Origin: Pedobacter lusitanus
GTDB taxonomy: Bacteria; Bacteroidota; Bacteroidia; Sphingobacteriales; Sphingobacteriaceae
Length of the DNA stretch: 64,000 bases
Assembly (NCBI RefSeq): GCF_040026395.1
Contig: NZ_CP157278.1
Span: 2,108,001 to 2,172,000 of the forward strand
Reading direction: 5' to 3'
In this document: positions 54,016-64,000 of the stretch, in pieces
Position numbering within the stretch: position 1 is the first letter of the stretch
How the letters are laid out: every line of letters begins with the position of its first letter
The notes under the pieces: generated by a model
Databases searched by the model: none
What the model was told of the DNA's origin: nothing
The model's input: only the letters and a program-made list of their open reading frames with translations
Program-made: the position numbers and the translations under genes

Positions 54016-55023
54016 ATGAAAAAGAAATCTTTCATCCAACTTTACAGAGGTATTTTTGTCCTTGCAATTTCGGCTATTGCCTTCACTTCATGTAAAAAAA
54101 TTGTTGACGGCGGTGGTGGCACTTCCGGTGGTACAACTTCAGACCCCGATTATCTGAAAAAACTATTGGCTTACAAGAAAAGTAAACATCCAATGATGGT
54201 TGGTTACTTTAATCAGGCCGAGATGGTGGGTACCGCGGGGTATGAGCATGCTTCACTACGTAATGTTCCTGATAGCGTTGATATTGTAGATATTTTCGCT
54301 ACTGTTGATGACACCAATAAGGACATGCTTGCTAAAAAAGAAGTAATCCAGAAGGATATTAAAATTCTTCAGCAAAAAGGGACTAAAGTAGTGGTTAATG
54401 TATGGTTAACCCGATGCTTTACTAACTTCAAGAATGGCACTGTCGCCTATCAGCATAATGCCACTGATTATGCAAAATGGGCTAAGCAGGTATACGATTA
54501 TTACCAGGACTGGGGTTTCGATGGTATTGATGTAGATATGGAGCCAGGGATTGTTTATAACAACACCCAAAACAAAGGATTGCTGGATGCTTTGGCCAAA
54601 TATTACGGACCTAAATCACCAGAAGGAAAACTCTTTATATTTGACACTGATGGTGCTTTGGGAATTGATATTTTCAATAATACTTATACCAATTACAATC
54701 AGATCTATTTTCAGGCCTATAACCGATCAGGAGATCGCTGGTGGGGTAAACCAGCCGATTTAACTAAAGAAATGAATACTTACGGATCAAAAATCGGAAA
54801 CGATAACTTTTTTGCCATTGTAAATGGAGAGGGAGATTCTGCTGGTTGGAAAGTAAATTCTTATTTCGGAGGAACAAGGGTACAAATTGTGGAATATGCA
54901 CAATGGGCCATTGATAATAAAGCCGGTGGTGCAGGCGCTTACGGGCTTAATTACGATTATAAAAATAGTAACTATGTTAATGTAAAAGCAGCAATTACAT
55001 TAATGAATCCTCCTAAACCTTAA
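54016..55023 (+). CDS. GH18-family endo-beta-N-acetylglucosaminidase-like lipoprotein
   Basis: 335 residues. Lipobox FTSC gives a lipidated Cys26, followed by a Gly/Thr linker. The TIM-barrel catalytic motif DGIDVDME lies at 169-176, with E176 the predicted proton donor and D172/D174 assisting; this is the GH18 DxxDxDxE pattern. Length and wording resemble EndoF/EndoH-type enzymes that cut the chitobiose core of N-glycans rather than chitinases. Lipid-anchored, so likely periplasmic or surface-exposed. A good promoter and terminator frame it as a single gene. Confidence 0.88.
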   Translation: MKKKSFIQLYRGIFVLAISAIAFTSCKKIVDGGGGTSGGTTSDPDYLKKLLAYKKSKHPMMVGYFNQAEMVGTAGYEHASLRNVPDSVDIVDIFATVDDTNKDMLAKKEVIQKDIKILQQKGTKVVVNVWLTRCFTNFKNGTVAYQHNATDYAKWAKQVYDYYQDWGFDGIDVDMEPGIVYNNTQNKGLLDALAKYYGPKSPEGKLFIFDTDGALGIDIFNNTYTNYNQIYFQAYNRSGDRWWGKPADLTKEMNTYGSKIGNDNFFAIVNGEGDSAGWKVNSYFGGTRVQIVEYAQWAIDNKAGGAGAYGLNYDYKNSNYVNVKAAITLMNPPKP

Positions 55024-55080
55024 GATGATTAAACCCCTTCGTCACCAAAAAGGGCCATAGCTCACAGACTGGTTTAAATA

Positions 55081-55117
55081 TAAAGAGCCTCTTTTCTTAA
55101 AGAAAAGAGGCTCTTTA
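55081..55117. terminator. Bidirectional terminator between GH18 and katG
   Basis: TAAAGAGCCTCTTTTCTT (55081-55098) pairs with AAGAAAAGAGGCTCTTTA (55100-55117); at most a few loop bases. A/T-rich flanks on both sides give T-runs for both converging genes. Confidence 0.9.
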
Positions 55118-55140
55118 TATAATTTATAAATCAAGAAGAC

Positions 55141-57411
<2,271 letters not shown>

Positions 57412-57482
57412 TTATATGTTTGTGATTAGTTTCTCGCTTGTGTTCTACGTCATTATAAATCTACTTAATTTTTTTCTACCCA

Positions 57483-58250
57483 TCAGAATTTCCCATTCGT
57501 ATTCTTTTGATTTTCCGGGGAAGGAATTTCTTCAATAACATCCCAGTGTTCTATGATTTTGTTATTTTCAATTCTATATAGATCATAGAAAGCAGTGGGT
57601 AAGTTATTCATATATCCCTCACTAAGTACCAAAACGAAATTCCCCTCTCCCAGAACCTGATGCACAGCAGTGTAAATTTGTTCTTTACCTTCATCTTTCC
57701 ACTCTTTTAAAACGTTAAAGAATTCAGATACCCCATCTCCCATATGAGGGTTATGCTGGATTAATACATCTCCGTTAAAAAAGTCCTGTGCTTTATCAAA
57801 ATTTTTACCGACGAGCACTTCGTTAACGAACGTTGATGCTAATTTTTTATTATGCGCTGTTAAATCGTGATCTATTGCCTTTGTCTTACCATCTGTCATC
57901 GTTCTGCCGCTTTTATTGACTTTCTTCGAATTGGTTTGCAAATTGTCCCAGTGTTCTACACTTAATCCATTTTCGAACCGGTGAATATCAAAAGCCACAG
58001 TAGGCTCAAACAGATAATAATCAACATGCACAAAACCAATATCACCATCCTGAAAAGCTCTGACCACATTGGTATAAACTTTTTCCATAGGCATCAACTC
58101 ATGTAATGCCAGAATTGCGTCAAAGCCGTCTGCCACATTTAAATTATGCTGTTTGTATGATTTTGAGTTTATCAGCCCTATTTGAGCCAGGGTCTCAGTT
58201 TCTATACTGTTCTGAATAGCCGCAGCTTTTTCACTGTTGGAAATTTCCAT
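57483..58250 (-). CDS. Two-domain SnoaL-like protein
   Basis: 255 residues made of two NTF2-like SnoaL domains (about 25-115 and 125-250), each with the pattern of a helix pair, VNVVRAFQDGD or TAVHQVLGEGN turn, and a closing DIHRFENGLSVEHWD / DLYRIENNKIIEHWD strand. The paired EHWD blocks show internal duplication. It is divergent from an HxlR regulator at 58397 with a palindromic site between them, so the two likely work together. Substrate unknown. Confidence 0.85.
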   Translation of the reverse strand: MEISNSEKAAAIQNSIETETLAQIGLINSKSYKQHNLNVADGFDAILALHELMPMEKVYTNVVRAFQDGDIGFVHVDYYLFEPTVAFDIHRFENGLSVEHWDNLQTNSKKVNKSGRTMTDGKTKAIDHDLTAHNKKLASTFVNEVLVGKNFDKAQDFFNGDVLIQHNPHMGDGVSEFFNVLKEWKDEGKEQIYTAVHQVLGEGNFVLVLSEGYMNNLPTAFYDLYRIENNKIIEHWDVIEEIPSPENQKNTNGKF

Positions 58251-58326
58251 GTTTTATTTGTTTAATTAAAACAACAAAGGTATTCTCGACGTAAGCCCAC
58301 ACAATTACGGATAAAAGGTTCATATG

Positions 58327-58374
58327 GGGATAATTTTATCCCTATACACTTTAAGTTATATACTCTTATTTTTG
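58327..58374 (+). promoter_or_regulatory. HxlR operator and -7 element in the SnoaL/HxlR divergent region
   Basis: GGGATAA-TT-TTATCCC (58327-58342) is a near-perfect 16-bp dyad. On plus, TATTTTTG (58367-58374) fits TAnnTTTG and leads to the HxlR start 22 bp later. No -33 TTTG is seen at proper distance; the operator takes that place. Confidence 0.45.
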
Positions 58375-58396
58375 TATCTATAAAACTGAGGTTATT

Positions 58397-58777
58397 ATGT
58401 ATGAAAAAAAGATTCCAAAGGACCTGGGTTGCGGGATGAGCATAACACTGGAAATTATTGGAGGAAAATGGAAGCCCTGCCTGATTGATTCCATATCCAA
58501 AGGAATCAGAAGACCCAGTGAATTGCACAAAAGTCATCCTGATGCGAGTAAACGTGTTTTAAATCTTCACCTGAAGGAGTTAACTGAGCACGGTGTAGTT
58601 ACTAAAATCATATATCCTGTCCTTCCCTCAAAGGTTGAATATTTCTTAACAGATTTTGGAGCAACTTTATTGCCCCTTATTTTACATATGGAAAAATGGG
58701 GCAGTGATCATATGGCTGTTTTTAATGAATTCCAGCAAAAAAAACTCAGTCTGAGGAATGAAGAATATTCTCTTTAA
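58397..58777 (+). CDS. HxlR-family transcriptional regulator
   Basis: 126 residues, HxlR winged helix: GCGMSITLEIIGGKWKPCLI carries C12 and C28, followed by RRPSELHKSHPDASKRVLNLH (in part) and the wing HGVVTKIIYPVLPSKVEYFLT. It is divergent from the two-domain SnoaL gene, its likely target. Its 3' end overlaps the convergent NmrA-like gene by 32 bp. Confidence 0.92.
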   Translation: MYEKKIPKDLGCGMSITLEIIGGKWKPCLIDSISKGIRRPSELHKSHPDASKRVLNLHLKELTEHGVVTKIIYPVLPSKVEYFLTDFGATLLPLILHMEKWGSDHMAVFNEFQQKKLSLRNEEYSL

Positions 58778-59657
58778 TCCATTGTGCGATATCAGCAGCC
58801 GGGATATTTTTCTTATGATTAAATGTTTCTGACATTGGCCAGGCAACGCCAGGATTGGTAAACACCAGGTGATAACGACTAAAAACATCATCGGGATTGT
58901 CCTGTATTTTTTTCTGCAGATGAGGAATATCCCACAATATCCGCTCAAATTTATCGTCAAAAAGAGATTCTACCTTATTTGCAATTTCTTCAAAACTCAG
59001 CGTTTCTCCGGCAACAAATATGACCTGATCCAATATTTCCGGTTCCTGGAATAAAATCCCGATCGTAAGCGCTCCAATATCTTCACAGGATGTTAACGTT
59101 AGTGAATGCTTCCAGTCCCCCAATGCATGTATCTTCCTGTCGGATAAACTAATCACACCAAAATCTTCACGGAATAGAAAGCTCGTGATCATCCCTGCAG
59201 AAACAATAATCCAGTGTGTGTTATTTTGCGCTCGCAGTAAATCCCTGACCTCCAATTGCTCGTCAAAAGTGGGCTGCGCACTGCCACGGCCTATTTTATC
59301 ATAGTCCACACCAAACTGCCATGGAATATACCGCCTGATCTTAGCCTCCAGCACTGCTTTTGTTATTTTCACCTGCATCCCTTCGCCACCCGAAAATCCG
59401 CTGCAGCATATTACAGTGTCATATTTTTTGAAAACTGCAGCTAAATCCGGAATAGTTTCTTTGACCAGGTCTATAGCTTCTATTACCAGATTTCCAAATC
59501 CGGGATTATTCCGGACAAAGGTATCGATGGAAGCAGATGGCTGTACTAAAACCCCGATATGTAATTGTTCGGCATGTGCCTGCTGATAAGCATAAAGACT
59601 GTTTAACATGGCCATACCGACCTCACCTTTTCCTATGATTAAAAATGATTTTTCCAT
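58746..59657 (-). CDS. NmrA-like NAD(P)-binding protein (aromatic alcohol reductase/isoflavone-reductase type)
   Basis: 303 residues of the atypical SDR class. The cofactor loop is IIGKGEVGMAMLNSLY near 7-22. VICCSGFSGGEGMQ and WQFGVDYDKIGRG match NmrA/PCBER proteins, which act as redox sensors or small aromatic reductases. It probably forms a set with the AraC regulator 90 bp upstream on the same strand. Confidence 0.85.
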   Translation of the reverse strand: MEKSFLIIGKGEVGMAMLNSLYAYQQAHAEQLHIGVLVQPSASIDTFVRNNPGFGNLVIEAIDLVKETIPDLAAVFKKYDTVICCSGFSGGEGMQVKITKAVLEAKIRRYIPWQFGVDYDKIGRGSAQPTFDEQLEVRDLLRAQNNTHWIIVSAGMITSFLFREDFGVISLSDRKIHALGDWKHSLTLTSCEDIGALTIGILFQEPEILDQVIFVAGETLSFEEIANKVESLFDDKFERILWDIPHLQKKIQDNPDDVFSRYHLVFTNPGVAWPMSETFNHKKNIPAADIAQWIKENILHSSD

Positions 59658-59747
59658 TGCTTTAAATTCTAATGAATAATTTGAGCAAAGGTAAATCGGC
59701 TATATGCAGGTATTCCTGCAAAAAACAGGTAAATAAGTACAAAGAAA

Positions 59748-60644
59748 CTACCTGGTTCTATAGGCTATTGGTGTAAGCTGTGTATGCTTTTTATAAAAAT
59801 TCTGGAAATGTGATGTTTCCTGAAAATGAAGACACCAGGCAATTTCTTTGACACTATAATCGGTGTGTTTCAGCAAAACATTTGCTTCTTCAATCAGGCG
59901 ATCGTGAATAAGTGCCTGCGTAGTTTTCAAGGTAACTGCCTTCATGGTTTTATTCAGCTGATCTACAGATGTATGCAATAGCTGAGCGAAATAAGCGGGA
60001 GATTTATTCACCAGAGGTTTCCCTCTGCTGATCATATAGAACTCATTTTCCAGCACTTTAAAGAATCGTTCCTCTAAACTGTCTTGCTGAGCAGGTATAA
60101 AGCTAAGCAGACTTTTATTCAATTTCTGAATGTAATGTATAACATCAAAAACCTTATGCTGAATCAGTTGCTCTTTAAAAGGATAATCAGATATATATTC
60201 ATGTTCAATATCATCGAAAATACGTGCGAGTTCTTCGTATTGAATGTCAGTAAGAGATTCTGTATAAACAGCTCTGTCTTTAAATACCGGCCAGTTAAAT
60301 AAGGATAATCTGCTTGTACCGCGCAGGAAACTCTCACTGCAAACACAATATTTACCTGCAAAATCCGGATCTGTTGTTTTAAAACCTGATCTGGTCATCG
60401 GGCTTGTTATAACTACAGCGTTTCCGGAAACAACAACCTGCATATCATTGGAATAGTAAGTACCTTCTCCCTTAAGCAGAGCGATTTTATAAAATGGTTT
60501 TCTTTGTAAGCGTTCACAGGCTTCAGGATCTTTCTGAAGGTTTTGCCACAATAAAAAATCAAAATGTCCAAGAAAGTTATTTTCATGCGGATCTTTACCT
60601 TCAACGTACCGATCATAAAAAATATTTATATCATTCTTAGCCAT
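59748..60644 (-). CDS. AraC-family transcriptional regulator
   Basis: 298 residues. An N-terminal cupin-like sensing domain covers about 20-150. The C-terminal double helix-turn-helix has SPAYFAQLLHTSVDQLNKTM and SVKEIAWCLHFQETSHFQNFYKK (in part). It may regulate the NmrA-like gene downstream. Its first eight bases overlap the end of the DinB gene. Confidence 0.92.
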   Translation of the reverse strand: MAKNDINIFYDRYVEGKDPHENNFLGHFDFLLWQNLQKDPEACERLQRKPFYKIALLKGEGTYYSNDMQVVVSGNAVVITSPMTRSGFKTTDPDFAGKYCVCSESFLRGTSRLSLFNWPVFKDRAVYTESLTDIQYEELARIFDDIEHEYISDYPFKEQLIQHKVFDVIHYIQKLNKSLLSFIPAQQDSLEERFFKVLENEFYMISRGKPLVNKSPAYFAQLLHTSVDQLNKTMKAVTLKTTQALIHDRLIEEANVLLKHTDYSVKEIAWCLHFQETSHFQNFYKKHTQLTPIAYRTR

Positions 60645-61083
60645 GTGATCTCACAAACTGGATATAGTCCGTATTAACAGGTTTAATGTTATGCAGCTTC
60701 ATTTCTTTTGCTATCTGTGCACGATGATAAGTACCATGATTAAAAACATGAAGCAAAATATCGGGAACTGATGTTTCAAAATAATCACCGGTAGAGATTC
60801 TGTATTTGATAACCGGGGAGTCCGTCGTTTCCAGATATTCCATTTTCGCTAACTTATCTGCACTTTCCTCCAGCAGCACTTTACAGTATTCCAGCTCATG
60901 TAATTGCCAGACACTCACATTTGGCGTAATGCCATTAATTCTGCAAGCCCATATCGTTTGTGCATTTACAATGTGACTGAACAGAGAGATACATGATTCA
61001 GGAAGTGAGCTCGAATTGGCCAATAAGGCTTCAAATAAAAGAGAATTTGCCCAATTGTTGTATTTGCAGAATTGATTCAGCAT
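60637..61083 (-). CDS. DinB-family protein
   Basis: 148 residues from the ATG at 61083 (MLNQFCKYNNWANSLLFEAL), the usual DinB opening; a start at 61176 would add 31 atypical residues. The four-helix bundle has His residues for a metal site: HIVNAQTIW, then HVFNHGTYHRAQI. The family includes bacillithiol-type transferases and DNA-damage-induced proteins. It overlaps the AraC gene by 8 bp, so they are co-transcribed. Confidence 0.88.
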   Translation of the reverse strand: MLNQFCKYNNWANSLLFEALLANSSSLPESCISLFSHIVNAQTIWACRINGITPNVSVWQLHELEYCKVLLEESADKLAKMEYLETTDSPVIKYRISTGDYFETSVPDILLHVFNHGTYHRAQIAKEMKLHNIKPVNTDYIQFVRSHG

Positions 61084-61204
61084 AGATTTATTTTTGAACC
61101 CTAATTTAAGATTTTCAAATCTTTTATCAAGCCATATTATAGGGCTTACACTTAACGCAAAAATGTGTAGATTCAATTTCGATTAACAGTACAAAACACC
61201 AATA

Positions 61205-61966
61205 ATGAGAACGATAATTGCCATTTTATTTTGTTTAAGCCCTTTATCGGCAATGTGCCAGAATAGCATTACCATCCAGGGAAAACTGGCTAAACATAAT
61301 GGCCCGGCAAAAGTATATTTATCCTACCCGGATACATCAGGTATTATTTTTAAAATAACTGATTCTACATCTATCATTAACGGTCAGTTTTCATTTATAT
61401 TAAAAAACGATCTGCCACCAAAGGTATTTCTTACTGTTCATCGTAGAAGTTTAAATCCCTTACAGCAAGCTGAACCTGATCAATTACCTGTTTATCTTAT
61501 ATTTTCCAACACGTCCATTCAGGTATTATCAAATACAGATCATATAAAAGAGGCTGTCGTAATTGGGTCTAAAAATAATAGCGATTACACCTCATACCTG
61601 AACCTGCTAAAGCCTCTTGAAAAAGAAAGTCAGAAACTACTTACTAAATTTAAAATGAGAGGACCAAACGCCATTAAAGATACTACGTTTATGAAAGATC
61701 TGAGGACTCAGAGAGACGCTCAAAACAAAGAATTTTTAGATTTGGCATTACAATTTATCAGGACAAATCATGATTCTTATATCGCATTGGAAATCCTACA
61801 ATCTTCTTTAATGCAAGGACTTATAGACTATCGTATGGCCGAGTCTGAGTTGGATAAATTTTCAGCTGAATTAAAAACAACTAAATTGGGGAAACAGATC
61901 TCTAAGACAATCACAAATTCCAAAATTGAACCCCGGGGTGACGGCCCGCGGGCTGGCAACAGATGA
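61205..61966 (+). CDS. TlpA-like/DUF4369 protein lacking its thioredoxin domain
   Basis: 253 residues; signal peptide about 1-18 (LSAMCQ). The DUF4369-like N-terminal half (ITIQGKLAKHNGPAKVYLSY) and helical middle (about 130-240, LGKQISKTI) match the front of Bacteroidota TlpA-type thiol-disulfide proteins. Where a thioredoxin domain with CxxC should follow, the frame ends in KIEPRGDGPRAGNR. No thioredoxin coding is seen downstream in any frame. It could be truncated or a self-standing DUF4369 protein. The end holds two GC-rich palindromes. Confidence 0.75.
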   Translation: MRTIIAILFCLSPLSAMCQNSITIQGKLAKHNGPAKVYLSYPDTSGIIFKITDSTSIINGQFSFILKNDLPPKVFLTVHRRSLNPLQQAEPDQLPVYLIFSNTSIQVLSNTDHIKEAVVIGSKNNSDYTSYLNLLKPLEKESQKLLTKFKMRGPNAIKDTTFMKDLRTQRDAQNKEFLDLALQFIRTNHDSYIALEILQSSLMQGLIDYRMAESELDKFSAELKTTKLGKQISKTITNSKIEPRGDGPRAGNR

Positions 61967-62032
61967 ACTGCCCTCTCAGATTTTTTTATGTTTTCCTTCT
62001 TCTGTGATTATAGGTAGTATATAACATCTTTA

Positions 62033-62611
62033 TTAAAATTGTTTGGGTAGTTTACCCTCGCTTGTAAATCTGATAATTTCAGCAATCCGCCGATTTCTTG
62101 TCTCCTCTTTTTTGGCAGATAACAGCCAGTAAAAAACAGATTTTTTAGCCGAATTACTGAGGGATGCAAAAAAGACTTCGCAATGGCTGTTTGCTTTCAG
62201 CATTAAAGCCAGGTCTTTAGGCATGATAAGCTTTTCGGCAGCATCCAGCGTTTTCCAGGACCCATCTAGTTTTGCCGCTTTGATAGTCTTCAGGCCAGCA
62301 TCAGTCATTAACCCAAGTTCGATTAAGTTCTTAACCTTTGCCTTATTGATTTTCGACCAGCCACTTTTAGGTTTTCTTTTCGAAAAAAACTGCATAAACT
62401 TCTCTTCGTCAATAGGTAGTTTTTTACTGTCTATCCAACCAAAACAAAGTGCTGTATCTACGGCCTCACTCCAGCAAAGGCCCGGCAACTCCTTTCCTTT
62501 AATCTTTTTGTTATAAATCAGCCAGATACCATTGCATTCTGTATGGTTTAAAGCAAGCCATTCACGCCATTGGGTATTGTCTGCCGGATATATCGTTAAT
62601 CTGTCTTCCAT
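62033..62611 (-). CDS. YdeI/OmpD-associated (bacteriocin-protection-like) family protein
   Basis: 192 residues, cytosolic. The family pattern is clear: WREWLALNHTECNGIWLIYNK, then CWSEAVDTALCFGWIDSKK, QFFSKRKPKSGWSKINKAKV and the C-terminal KKSVFYWLLSAKKEETRNRR (parts). Found widely in soil bacteria; the exact function is not settled. Single gene. Confidence 0.92.
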   Translation of the reverse strand: MEDRLTIYPADNTQWREWLALNHTECNGIWLIYNKKIKGKELPGLCWSEAVDTALCFGWIDSKKLPIDEEKFMQFFSKRKPKSGWSKINKAKVKNLIELGLMTDAGLKTIKAAKLDGSWKTLDAAEKLIMPKDLALMLKANSHCEVFFASLSNSAKKSVFYWLLSAKKEETRNRRIAEIIRFTSEGKLPKQF

Positions 62612-62776
62612 ATCTGTTGTCTCAGGTATTTTTGGTAACGGGTGATCTTATTTTTTAGCAAAAGTAAAAGTACCAGTGACAACAGTATGTCAATATGAGC
62701 ATAAACCAACGAATTTCTCTTCAGAATGCCGAACTTTATCAGGTTCTTTAATAAATTTATAACATACCAAATCGAT

Positions 62777-63283
62777 ATGAGAATTAAATTAACCATACTA
62801 GCTGTTATGTTATTCACAACAGTTATGGCGCAAAAACAAATTAATCTTACCCCCGAAATTAAAGCAACACTCCCAAAAGGGCTGAATGCATTTGACGATA
62901 AGGAAAATAAAGAATCTATAAATAAGATGCTTAGTCATGGAATCTTACCAGAAGCTTATAGATTATCTGTAATTGATTTCGCCTATAAAAAGGACAACAT
63001 TATTGTTAGATTTTTTGTTGGAAAAAGTGAATGGCCTGCTGATTATATGGAGGAAAAAACACCAAAGTATAATAAATTGGACACAAGGCATATCAAAAAC
63101 AATAGTTATTTAATTTTGGATTACCGCACCAAAACAAAGGCTTATTATAAGATCGAAGTAAATGATGTAAAAAGAAAGAATGTTGTTACTATTGAAATCG
63201 AGTACAATGTCTTTGTAAATGAGGAAAAGAAGAAGGCACAGAATTTAATGAATGAATTATTAGAAAGTCTAAAATTCAAATAA
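62777..63283 (+). CDS. Exported hypothetical protein
   Basis: 168 residues from the ATG at 62777, which opens a signal peptide (MRIKLTILAVMLFTTVMAQ); an upstream ATG at 62726 would add 17 residues before it. The mature part is lysine-rich with mixed strands (YKKDNIIVRFFVGKSEWPAD and YKIEVNDVKRKN). No family recognised. It stops 11 bp before the convergent enoyl-CoA hydratase gene. Confidence 0.65.
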   Translation: MRIKLTILAVMLFTTVMAQKQINLTPEIKATLPKGLNAFDDKENKESINKMLSHGILPEAYRLSVIDFAYKKDNIIVRFFVGKSEWPADYMEEKTPKYNKLDTRHIKNNSYLILDYRTKTKAYYKIEVNDVKRKNVVTIEIEYNVFVNEEKKKAQNLMNELLESLKFK

Positions 63284-63294
63284 GCTTTATTTCA

Positions 63295-64000
63295 TCAAAC
63301 TAATCGCCGCAACATTTCCTCAATTTTCAGTTCTCCTTCAATAGTCTGCGCTCCGTTTTGCATGGCAAGACTCATGATTTCACCTGCTTTGGAGGCAAAT
63401 GCTAACCTGGCCCAGCCATCGTTCTCAGTTTTAAAACCTGATGTAAAACGCTCAGGGGGCAATACAGCCTTCAACGTGTGCACTACGCCCTCCGGTAAGG
63501 AAGCAATATTTTCTGCCAGCCTGGAAACAAATCCATCTATTTCTGAATCTTTTATAGCCCGGTTTATCCAGCCATAACGTTCGGCAGTTTCTGCATCAAA
63601 AAGATCAGAGCCCAAAATAATTTCAAGCACACGCCCGCGAGGCATTTTAGATGACAGATACTGTGTGGCACCGCCTCCAGGAATTATACCCATGAGTGCT
63701 TCGCACTGGGAGATTTTTCCTTTTTCCAGAGATACAAAACTCATATCCGCAGCCGTAACGAATTCAGCACCTCCACCCCGTGCAATGCCTTTTAACTTTA
63801 CGATAGTAACCTGTGGCTGATTTCTGAGCACTTCTCCCAGGTTCTGGAAAATGTTTAACCCTTCAGCTGCCTCATGACCTAATTCATCCAGAACATCCTT
63901 CTCATTAAGAATATTAATATCTACATGTGCAATAAAAAAATCAGGGTTTTTGCTATCAAATACAATCACTTTGATCAAAACATCTTCAGAAAGATCTTTA
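63295..64000 (-). CDS. Enoyl-CoA hydratase/isomerase family protein (partial, runs off right edge)
   Basis: The frame is open to the window edge: upstream of the TTG at 63978 it still reads KDLSEDVLIKVIVFDSKNPDFF, so the true start lies beyond. Crotonase-fold motifs are present: IARGGGAEFVTAADM for the oxyanion loop, and QCEALMGIIPGGGATQYL, where the Glu aligns with the catalytic Glu144 of crotonases. The C-terminal helical part ends KIEEMLRRLV. A CoA substrate cannot be named. Confidence 0.88.
   Translation of the reverse strand, partial: KDLSEDVLIKVIVFDSKNPDFFIAHVDINILNEKDVLDELGHEAAEGLNIFQNLGEVLRNQPQVTIVKLKGIARGGGAEFVTAADMSFVSLEKGKISQCEALMGIIPGGGATQYLSSKMPRGRVLEIILGSDLFDAETAERYGWINRAIKDSEIDGFVSRLAENIASLPEGVVHTLKAVLPPERFTSGFKTENDGWARLAFASKAGEIMSLAMQNGAQTIEGELKIEEMLRRLV

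Overview
The window looks like a chromosomal segment of a Bacteroidota bacterium of the Sphingobacteriaceae type (Pedobacter-like; inference). Supporting signs are an AT-rich sequence, SusC/SusD and FecI-FecR-FecA type outer-membrane systems, a UpxY-type NusG paralogue, a -33/-7 promoter of the TTTG / TAnnTTTG class, many exported proteins, a zeaxanthin-type carotenoid operon and the DUF6266, DUF3175 and DUF892 families. I see no rRNA, tRNA, CRISPR array, insertion sequence or prophage.

Layout. 1-7436 (minus): a biosynthetic operon. A specialised NusG/UpxY antiterminator comes first, followed by a pectate-lyase-like/esterase fusion, an exported subtilase and an NRPS that opens with a fatty-acyl-AMP ligase and runs off the left edge. 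Its leader (7437-8280) holds a mini-ORF abutting a hairpin. 8281-11407: a serine hydrolase and an exported argininosuccinate-lyase-like protein. 11413-18047: a PAS histidine kinase and an ECF sigma / FecR / TonB-receptor cell-surface signalling set. 18146-19579: a MmgE/PrpD gene broken by two frameshifts.

19644-35774 is a stress-protection region. It contains Mn catalase, an MscS-type channel, a MarR-headed carotenoid operon (crtI-crtB-hypothetical-idi-crtZ-crtY), DUF3175, a five-gene operon of two SDRs, a zinc alcohol dehydrogenase and two small proteins, and a DUF892 ferritin-like protein. Three intergenic regions here share an AAAAACACG(C)TATT motif, which may mark a common regulon.

35888-43827: a DUF6266 protein and a SusC/SusD pair. 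The SusC leader encodes a 16-residue peptide ending Cys-Cys-Cys-Phe, a strong candidate for cysteine-responsive control. Then come a small carboxypeptidase-regulatory-like protein and an HxlR / alpha-beta hydrolase divergent pair. 43928-64000 is mixed accessory content: SRPBCC, LamG-EEP, a deiminase, a DMT exporter, a frameshifted outer-membrane protein, Crp, DUF808, a serine hydrolase, an AraC remnant, GH18, KatG, SnoaL/HxlR, NmrA-AraC-DinB, a TlpA-like protein lacking its thioredoxin domain, YdeI and an enoyl-CoA hydratase cut by the right edge.

The best candidates for undescribed biology are the poly-cysteine leader of the SusC/D operon, the mini-ORF/hairpin leader of the antiterminator-controlled NRPS operon, the shared stress motif, and a coupled micro-ORF whose 3' half forms an 18-bp stem. 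All functions are read from sequence by eye; no search was run.
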